A stretch of 52,310 nucleotides of DNA from Mesostigma viride (lineage: Eukaryota > Streptophyta > Mesostigmatophyceae > Mesostigmatales > Mesostigmataceae). Made by a program: the position numbers and the translations under genes. Below, in pieces: positions 43,300-52,310 of the stretch. The notes under the pieces were generated by a model. The model saw only the letters and a program-made list of their open reading frames with translations, was not told where the DNA came from and searched no databases. Each line of letters begins with the position of its first letter. Positions within the stretch are counted from its first letter, which is position 1. The DNA lies in assembly GCA_009746045.1 (NCBI GenBank), contig RPFO01000802.1:1-52310 (forward strand), read 5' to 3'.

Positions 43300-44169
43300 G
43301 TGCACTTACATGTGCCGCAACCATGCACGCAAGGGCAAATCGGTCCGTACACACTACTTTTGCCCAATAACACTTCCGCAAGCACCACAAGTACATTCAC
43401 CGCACGAACTTGGGTGCACACACACGTACACACACCGCGCACGCTAGTGTGACGCACCGATGTACACTCACCGCAAAAGGGGCGGCTGCACACACACGTA
43501 CAACACCGCGCACGCGTGGAGGGGGACACACAGCCCGTACATACGCCGGCACGCTGGGCACGCACACTAAATGCGCCGGAGCTGCACTCAGTGAGGATTC
43601 GACACACCTACACCACCAAGCGTGCACAGGTTTAGCACGCAAATAGTGCCGCAACCTTTTGCCGCCTGAGGCAAATCGGCCGGAACACTATTTTGCCCGG
43701 AATAACCACTTCCGAGCACCAAGTACATTCACCCGCATGAACTTGGGTGCTCACAAGTACATACACCGCGCAAAATAGTGCACCGGCCCGATTTGCCACA
43801 GGCGGCAAAAGGTTCCGGCACATGCAACGTAACTAAAACCCGCGCACGCAAGGGGTCAGGGCACGAATCCTCACTGAGGCAGCTCCGGCGCATTTAGTGG
43901 TGCGTGCTCAGCGCACCTAGGCGGATGTCTCGGGCACTTCGTACACACCCCTCCACGCGAGGCCAGGTTTTACACACGTTAAATACACCGGAACGCTTTT
44001 GCCGCCTGAGGCAAATCGGGCCGGAACACTATTTTGCCCGGAATAACCACTTCCGAGCACCCAAGCAATTCGGCCGAACACACTGGGTGCTCGGAAGTGG
44101 TTATTCCGGGCAAAATACGTTCCGGCCCGATTTGCCTCAGGCGGCAAAAGGTTCCGGCACTATTTAACG
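43300..44169. other. Mosaic of module and satellite, module 9 position
   Basis: Module fragments (CAAATCGGTCCGT, GAACTTGGGTGC, TAAATGCGCCGGAGCTGC, TTTTGCCGCCTGAGGC and others) stand in the right order and spacing of a P-S-P-S'-P module, but short satellite strings such as CACACACGTACACACACC, CGCACGC and GTACATAC replace or interrupt them, often for only a few bases. It looks like two aligned sequences merged base by base. It occupies the place expected for a GGGCG-type module of a fourth higher-order copy. Confidence 0.8.
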
Positions 44170-44348
44170 CAAGGGGCGGCTGCACACACATGTACATCCA
44201 CCGCGCACGCAAGGGGCGACTGCACACACACGTACACACACCGCGCACGCTTGGGGCGGCTGCACACACACGTACTACACCGCGCACGCAAGGGGCGGCT
44301 GCACACACACGTACATCCACCGCGCACGCAAGGGGCAACTGCACACAC
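44170..44348. repeat. 40 bp satellite bridge between modules 9 and 10
   Basis: Corresponds to the 176 bp bridge of the other copies, with small indels (GTACTACACC). Confidence 0.93.
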
Positions 44349-45222
44349 AGTTAGGTTAAATAGTGCCGGAACCTTTTGCCGCCTGAGGCAAATCGGTCCG
44401 TCACACTATTTTGCCCGGAATAACCACTTCCGAGCACCCAAGTTCATTCGGCCGAATTAACTTGGGTGCTCGGAAGTGGTTATTCCGGGCAAAATAGTGT
44501 GACGGACCGATTTGCCTCAGGCGGCAAAAGGTTCCGGCACTATTTAACGTAACTAAAACCTGGCCTCGTGGAGGGTGGGTTGAATATGAGACATCCGCCT
44601 AGGCCACTGAGCACGCACCACTAAATGCGCCGGAGCTGTCCGGATTCGAACCCCTGACCTCCAAGGTGCACGGGTTTTAGTTAGGTTAAATAGTGCCGGA
44701 ACCTTTTGCCGCCTGAGGCAAATCGGTCCGTAACACTATTTTGCCCGGAATAACCACTTCCGAGCACCCAAGTTCATTCGGCCGAATGAACTTGGGTGCT
44801 CGGAAGTGGTTATTCCGGGCAAAATAGTGTGACGGACCGATTTGCCTCAGGCGGCAAAAGGTTCCGGCACTATTTAACGTAACTAAAACCTGTGCACCTT
44901 GGAGGTCAGGGGTTCGAATCCTTACTGAGGCAGCTCCGGCGCATTTAGTGGTGCGTGCTCAGCGGCCTAGGCGGATGTCTCGGGCTCTTCGTCCCCCCTC
45001 CACGAGGCCAGGTTTTAGTTACGTTAAATAGTGCCGGAACCTTTTGCCGCCTGAGGCAAATCGGGCCGGAACACTATTTTGCCCGGAATAACCACGTCCG
45101 AGCACCCAAGTTAATTCGGCCGAATTAACTTGGGTGCTCGGACGTGGTTATTCCGGGCAAAAAAGTGTTCCGGCCCGATTTGCCTCAGGCGGCAAAAGGT
45201 TCCGGCACTATTTAACGTAACT
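44349..45222. mobile_element. Nested palindromic element, module 10 (copy of module 4)
   Basis: 874 bp, CACAC-flanked (44344-44348, 45223-45227). It carries the altered S. The last P has one arm mismatch (CAAAAAAGTG against CACTATTTTG). It shows that the fourth copy of the module pair is real despite the mosaic before it. Confidence 0.92.
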
Positions 45223-48200
45223 CACACATGTACACACACCGCGCACGCTTGGGGCAGCTGCACTCACATGTACACACACCGCGCACGCAAGGGCCGGCTG
45301 CACACACACGTACATCCACCGCGCACGCAAGGGGCAACTGCACACACACGTACATACACCGCGCACGCAAGGGGCGGCTGCACACACACGTACACACACC
45401 GCGCACGCAAGGGGCAACTGCACACACATGTACACACACCGCGCACGCTTGGGGCGGCTGCACACACACGTACCACACCGCGCACGCAAGGGGCGGCTGC
45501 ACACACACGTACATACACCGCGCACGCAAGGGGCAACTGCACACACATGTACATACACCGCGCACCAAGGGGCGGCTGCACACACACGTACATACACCGC
45601 GCACGCAAGGGGCGGCTGCACACATACGTACCACACCGCGCACCAAGGGGCGGCTGCACACACACGTACATCCACCGCGCACGCAAGGGCGGCTGCACAC
45701 ACACGTACACACCGCGCACGCAAGGGCGGCTGCACACACACGTACATACACCGCGCACGCTTGGGGCGGCTGCACACACACGTACCTACACCGCGCACGC
45801 AAGGGGCGGCTGCACACATACGTATACCTACACCGCGCACGCAAGGGGCGACTGCACACACATGTACATCCACCGCGCACGCAAGGGCCGGCTGCACACA
45901 CACGTACACACACCATGCACGCAAGGGCCGGCTGCACACACACGTACATACACCGCGCACGCTTGGGGCGGCTGCACACACACGTACACACACCGCGCAC
46001 GCAAGGGGCAGCTGCACACACACGTACATACACCATGCACGCAAGGGGCTGCACACACACTTACACACACCTTGCACGCAAGGGCCGGCATGCACACACA
46101 CTGGCATACACCGCGCACGCAAGGGGCGGCTGCACACACGTACATACACCGCGCACGCAAGGGGCGAGTGCACACACACGTACACACACCGCGCACGCAA
46201 GGGGCGGCTGCACACACACGTACACACACCATGCACGCAATTGCCGGCATGCACACGCACGTACATCCACTGCGCACGCAAGGGGCAACTGCACACACAT
46301 GTACACACGCTTGGGGCGGCTGCACTCACATGTACACACACCGCGCACGCAAGGGCCGGCTGCACACACACGTACATACACCGCGCACGCAAGGGGCAAC
46401 TGCACACACACGTACACACACCATGCACGCAAGGGCCGGCTGCACTCACATGTACACACACCATGCACGCAAGGGCCGGCTGCACACACACTTACACACA
46501 CAATGCACGCTTGGGGCAACGGCACTCACATGTACATACACCATGCACGCAAGGGGCGGCTGCACACACACGTACACACACCATGCACGCAAGGAGCGAC
46601 TTCACGCACAGGTACACTCACCATGCACGCAAGGGGCGGCTGCACACACACGTACACACACCGCGCACGCAATTAAGGGACGGCTGCACACACACGTACA
46701 TACACCGCGCACGCAAGGGGCAACAGCACTCACATGTACATACACCATGCACGCAAGGGGCGGCTGCACACACACGTACACACACCATGCACGCAAGGAG
46801 CGACTTCACGCACAGGTACACACACCATGCACGCAAGGTTCGGCTGCACACACATGTACATCCACCGCGCACGCAAGGGGCGAGTGCAAACACATGTACA
46901 TACACCATGCACGCAAGGGGCGGCTGCACACACATGTACATCCACCGCGCACGCAAGGGGCGAGTGCACACACACGTACACACACCGCGCACGCAAGGGG
47001 CGGCTGCACACACACGTACACACACCATGCACGCAATTGCCGGCATGCACACACACGTACATCCACCGCGCACGCAAGGGGCAACTGCACACACATGTAC
47101 ACACACCGCGCACGCTTGGGGCAGCTGCACTCACATGTACACACACCGCGCACGCAAGGGCCGGCTGCACACACACGTACACACACCATGCACGCAATTG
47201 CCGGCATGCACACACACGTACACACACCGCGCACGCAAGGGGCGGCTGCACACACACGTACACACACCATGCACGCAATTGCCGGCATGCACACACACGT
47301 ACGTCCACCGCGCACGCAAGGGGCAACTGCACACACATGTACACACACCGCGCACGCTTGGGGCAGCTGCACACACACGTACCTACACCGCGCACGCAAG
47401 GGCCGGCTGCACACACACGTACATACACCGCGCACGCAAGGGGCAACTGCACACACATGTACACACACCGCGCACGCAAGGGGCAACTGCACACACACGT
47501 ACACACACCGCGCACGCTTGGGGCGGCTGCACACACACGTACCTACACCGCGCACGCAAGGGGCGGCTGCACACACACGTACATCCACCGCGCACGCAAG
47601 GGGCAACTGCACACACATGTACACACACCGCGCACGCTTGGGGCAGCTGCACTCACATGTACACACACCGCGCACGCAAGGGGCGGCTGCACACACACGT
47701 ACATCCACCGCGCACGCAAGGGGCAACTGCACACACACGTACATCCACCGCGCACGCAAGGGGCGGCTGCACACACACGTACACACACCGCGCACGCAAG
47801 GGGCAACTGCACACACATGTACACACACCGCGCACGCTTGGGGCGGCTGCACACACACGTACCTACACCGCGCACGCAAGGGGCGGCTGCACACACACGT
47901 ACATACACCGCGCACGCAAGGGGCAACTGCACACACATGTACATACACCGCGCACGCAAGGGGCAACTGCACACACATGTACCTACACCGCGCACGCAAG
48001 GGGCAACTGCACACACACGTACACACACCGCGCACGCTTGGGGCGGCTGCACACACACGTACCTACACCGCGCACGCAAGGGGCGGCTGCACACACACGT
48101 ACATCCACCGCGCACGCAAGGGGCAACTGCACACACATGTACACACACCGCGCACGCTTGGGGCAGCTGCACTCACATGTACACACACCGCGCACGCAAG

Positions 48201-50259
48201 GGCCGGCTGCACACACACGTACATCCACCGCGCACGCAAGGGGCAACTGCACACACACGTACATCCACCGCGCACGCAAGGGGCGGCTGCACACACACGT
48301 ACACACACCGCGCACGCAAGGGGCAACTGCACACACATGTACACACACCGCGCACGCTTGGGGCGGCTGCACACACACGTACCTACACCGCGCACGCAAG
48401 GGCCGGCTGCACACACACGTACATACACCGCGCACGCAAGGGGCAACTGCACACACATGTACATACACCGCGCAACCACGGGGCGGCTGCACACACACGT
48501 ACATACACCGCGCACGCTTGGGGCAGCTGCACTCACATGTACACACACCGCGCACGCAAGGGGCGACTGCACACACATGTACATCCACCGCGCACGCAAG
48601 GGCCGGCTGCACACACACGTACACACACCATGCACGCAAGGGCCGGCTGCACACACACGTACATCCACCGCGCACGCAAGGGCCGGCTGCACACACACGT
48701 ACATACACCGCGCACGCAAGGGGCAACTGCACACACATGTACACACACCGCGCACGCAAGGGGCAACTGCACACACACGTACACACACCGCGCACGCTTG
48801 GGGCGGCTGCACACACACGTACCTACACCGCGCACGCAAGGGGCGGCTGCACACACACGTACATCCACCGCGCACGCAAGGGGCAACTGCACACACATGT
48901 ACACACACCGCGCACGCTTGGGGCAGCTGCACTCACATGTACACACACCGCGCACGCAAGGGGCGGCTGCACACACACGTACATCCACCGCGCACGCAAG
49001 GGGCAACTGCACACACACGTACATCCACCGCGCACGCAAGGGGCGGCTGCACACACACGTACACACACCGCGCACGCAAGGGGCAACTGCACACACATGT
49101 ACACACACCGCGCACGCTTGGGGCGGCTGCACACACACGTACCTACACCGCGCACGCAAGGGGCGGCTGCACACACACGTACATACACCGCGCACGCAAG
49201 GGGCAACTGCACACACATGTACATACACCGCGCACGCAAGGGGCAACTGCACACACATGTACACACACCGCGCACGCAAGGGGCAACTGCACACACACGT
49301 ACACACACCGCGCACGCTTGGGGCGGCTGCACACACACGTACCTACACCGCGCACGCAAGGGGCGGCTGCACACACACGTACATCCACCGCGCACGCAAG
49401 GGGCAACTGCACACACATGTACACACACCGCGCACGCTTGGGGCAGCTGCACTCACATGTACACACACCGCGCACGCAAGGGCCGGCTGCACACACACGA
49501 AAAACCACCGCGCACGCAAGGGGCAACTGCACACACACGTACATCCACCGCGCACGCAAGGGGCGGCTGCACACACACGTACACACACCGCGCACGCAAG
49601 GGGCAACTGCACACACATGTACACACACCGCGCACGCTTGGGGCGGCTGCACACACACGTACCTACACCGCGCACGCAAGGGGCGGCTGCACACACACGT
49701 ACATACACCGCGCACGCAAGGGGCAACTGCACACACATGTACATACACCGCGCAACCACGGGGCGGCTGCACACACACGTACATACACCGCGCACGCAAG
49801 GGGCAACTGCACACACATGTACACACACCGCGCACGCTTGGGGCGGCTGCACACACACGTACCTACACCGCGCACGCAAGGGGCGGCTGCACACACACGT
49901 ACATACACCGCGCACGCAAGGGGCAACTGCACACACATGTACATACACCGCGCAACCACGGGCGGCTGCACACACACGTACACACACCGCGCACGCAAGG
50001 GGCAGCTGCACACACACGTACATACACCATGCACGCAAGGGGCTGCACACACACTTACACACACCTTGCACGCAAGGGCCGGCATGCACACACACTGGCA
50101 TACACCGCGCACGCAAGGGGCGGCTGCACACACGTACATACACCGCGCACGCAAGGGGCGAGTGCACACACACGTACACACACCGCGCACGCAATTAAGG
50201 GACGGCTGCACACACACGTACATACACCGCGCACGCAAGGGGCAACGCACACACATGTA
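45223..50259. repeat. 40 bp satellite, final block with 1,280 bp periodicity
   Basis: Continuous satellite with no modules. Between about 47.5 and 49.7 kb a pattern of unit variants returns after 1,280 bp (32 units), subdivided 520 + 760 bp. A distinctive segment with CTTACACACACCTTGCACGC occurs near 46.06 and again near 50.05 kb. All long ORFs here are composition artefacts. Confidence 0.93.
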
Positions 50260-52310
50260 CATACACCATGCACGCAAGGGGCGGCTGCCACACACGTACA
50301 CACACCGCACGCAAGGGCGGCTTCACACACACGTACACACACCATGCACGCAAGGGCGGCTGCACACACATGTACATCCACCCGCACGCAAGGGGCGGCT
50401 GCACACACATGTACATACACCATGCACGCAAGGGGCGGCTGCACACACCTGTACATCCACCGCGCACGCAAGGGGCGAGTGCACACACACGTACACACAC
50501 CGCGCACGCAAGGGGCGGCTGCACACACACGTACACACACCATGCACGCAATTGCCGGCATGCACACACACGTACATCCACCGCGCACGCAAGGGGCAAC
50601 TGCACACACATGTACACACACCGCGCACGCGGGGCAGCTGCACACACATGTACACACACCGCGCACGCAAGGGCGGCTGCACACACACGTACATACACCG
50701 CGCACGCAAGGGGCAACTGCACACACATGTACACACACCGCGCACGCAAGGGGCAACTGCACACACACGTACACACACCGCGCACGCTTGGGGCGGCTGC
50801 ACACACATGTACTACACCGCGCACGCAAGGGGCGGCTGCACACACACGTACATACACCGCGCACGCAAGGGGCAACTGCACACACATGTACACACACCGC
50901 GCACGCTTGGGCAGCTGCACACACACGTACACACACCGCACGCAAGGGCCGGCTGCACACACACGTACATCACCGCGCACGCAAGGGGCAACTGCACACA
51001 CACGTACATACACCGCGCACGCAAGGGGCGGCTGCACACACACGTACACACACCGCGCACGCAAGGGCAACTGCACACACATGTACACACACCGCGCACG
51101 CTTGGGGCGGCTGCACACACACGTACCTACACCGCGCACGCAAGGGCGGCTGCACACACATGTACACACCGCGCACGCGGGCGGCTGCACACACATGTAC
51201 CATACACCGCGCACGCAAGGGCGGCTGCACACACACGTACACCACCGCGCACGCAAGGGGCAACTGCACACACAGTACACACACCGCGCACGCAAGGGGC
51301 GGCTGCACACACACGTACATCCACCGCGCACGCAAGGGGCAACTGCACACACACGTACACCACCGCGCACGCAAGGGGCGGCTGCACACACACGTACACA
51401 CACCGCGCACGCAAGGGGCAACTGCACACACATGTACACACACCGCGCACGCAAGGGCGGCTGCACACACACGTACTACACCGCGCACGCAAGGGGCGGC
51501 TGCACACACACGTACATACACCGCGCACGCAAGGGGCAACTGCACACACGTACATACACCGCGCACGCGGGGCGGCTGCACACACGTACATACACCGCGC
51601 ACGCAGGGGCCTGCACACACATGTACACACACCGCGCACGCAAGGGGCAACTGCACACACATGTACACACACCGCGCACGCTTGGGCGGCTGCACACACA
51701 CGTACACACACGCGCACGCAAGGGCCGGCTGCACACACACGTACATCCACCGCGCACGCAAGGGGCAACTGCACACACAGTACATACACCGCGCACGCAA
51801 GGGGCAACTGCACACACATGTACACACACCGCGCACGCAAGGGCACTGCACACACACGTACACACACCGCGCACGCGGGGCGGCTGCACACACACGTACC
51901 TACACCGCGCACGCAAGGGGCGGCTGCACACACACGTACACACACGCGCACGCAAGGGGCAACTGCACATGTACACACCGCGCACGCGGGGCAGCTGCAC
52001 CACATGTACACACACCGCGCACGCAAGGGGCGGCTGCACACACACGTACATCCACCGCGCACGCAAGGGGCAACTGCACACACACGTACATACACCGCGC
52101 ACGCAAGGGGCGGCTGCACACACACGTACATACACCGCGCAGGCACAAGGGGCAACCTGCACACACATGTACACACACCGCGCACGCTTGGGGCGGCTGC
52201 ACACACACGTACCTACACCGCGCACGCAAGGGGCGGCTGCACACACACGTACATACCACGCGCACGCAAGGGCGCAACTGCACACACATGTACATACACC
52301 GCGCACGCAA
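50260..52310. repeat. 40 bp satellite with frequent small indels, to the window end
   Basis: The unit is still recognisable, but single-base losses and gains are common (CGCACGCGGGGCGG, GTACCATACACC, CACAGTACAC, GCACACCTGTAC, GCAGGCACAAGG). The satellite before this point is much cleaner. It may be older DNA or falling base quality near a contig end. Confidence 0.9.

Larger units (their letters stand above)
39397..43300. repeat. 4.81 kb higher-order repeat, copy 3 (shortened)
   Basis: Follows copy 2 exactly through its module pair; the first module has two extra C. It then departs: the satellite after module 8 is only ~1.2 kb long and differs in unit order, so about 1.7 kb is missing before the next module pair. 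Confidence 0.85.

Noticed and set aside
22521-52310. CRISPR-like array
   Set aside because: Repeats are contiguous with no unique spacers, units vary internally, there are no cas genes and the context is eukaryotic.

Overview
The window looks like nuclear DNA of a repeat-rich eukaryote. A split gene has GT-AG introns, a Copia LTR retrotransposon has an initiator-Met-type primer site, two LINE reverse transcriptases are present, and a short plant/green-algal-type telomeric motif (CCCTAAA) occurs at about 20.58 kb. An alga or streptophyte is my best guess, but nothing here fixes the taxon. No ordinary housekeeping gene is visible; nearly everything is mobile or tandemly repeated.

Layout. 1-2640 is a tandem array of a 29-31 bp poly-G/GCATGC unit, broken by three copies of a ~190 bp spacer. 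2.6-4.5 kb holds decayed pieces of the same spacers, a cluster of GC-rich hairpins and a possible Pol III-type unit. 4786-5337 is a nine-copy 62 bp array built around the palindrome CCAACGGCCGTTGG. 5400-20368 is one DDE-transposase-like gene (four visible exons, three phase-0 introns) that has been invaded repeatedly. Two related LINEs of the restriction-like-endonuclease type lie tail to tail in its first visible intron (6602-13409), and a 4,992 bp Copia-type element without integrase or reverse transcriptase sits in its second exon (14084-19075, 5 bp target duplication CAGGA). 20.6-22.4 kb is GT-rich simple DNA.

From 22.5 kb to the end lies a 40 bp satellite whose standard unit has no stop codon in any of six frames. 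It is therefore covered by very long but almost certainly meaningless ORFs. The satellite carries ten copies of an ~880 bp non-coding module made of nested near-perfect palindromes, written P-S-P-S'-P (P is a 206 bp palindrome; S' is the reverse complement of S). Four independent insertions are flanked by different 5 bp duplications (AGGGG, ACCGC, GGGCG, CACAC), and each has an empty counterpart elsewhere in the same satellite. The module is therefore a real mobile element. In most P copies the variants are matched in both arms, which implies arm-to-arm copying through a hairpin. This is the most novel signal in the window. One P arm also lies inside the plus-strand LINE.

Two of these insertions were later amplified with the satellite as a 4.81 kb higher-order repeat (two complete copies, a third truncated copy and a damaged fourth module pair). 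43.30-44.17 kb is a base-by-base mosaic of module and satellite, and the array becomes indel-rich after 50.2 kb. Both may be consensus artefacts. Most frameshifts in the LINEs, and one in the DDE gene, fall on G or C homopolymer runs, so some apparent pseudogenes may be sequencing errors.
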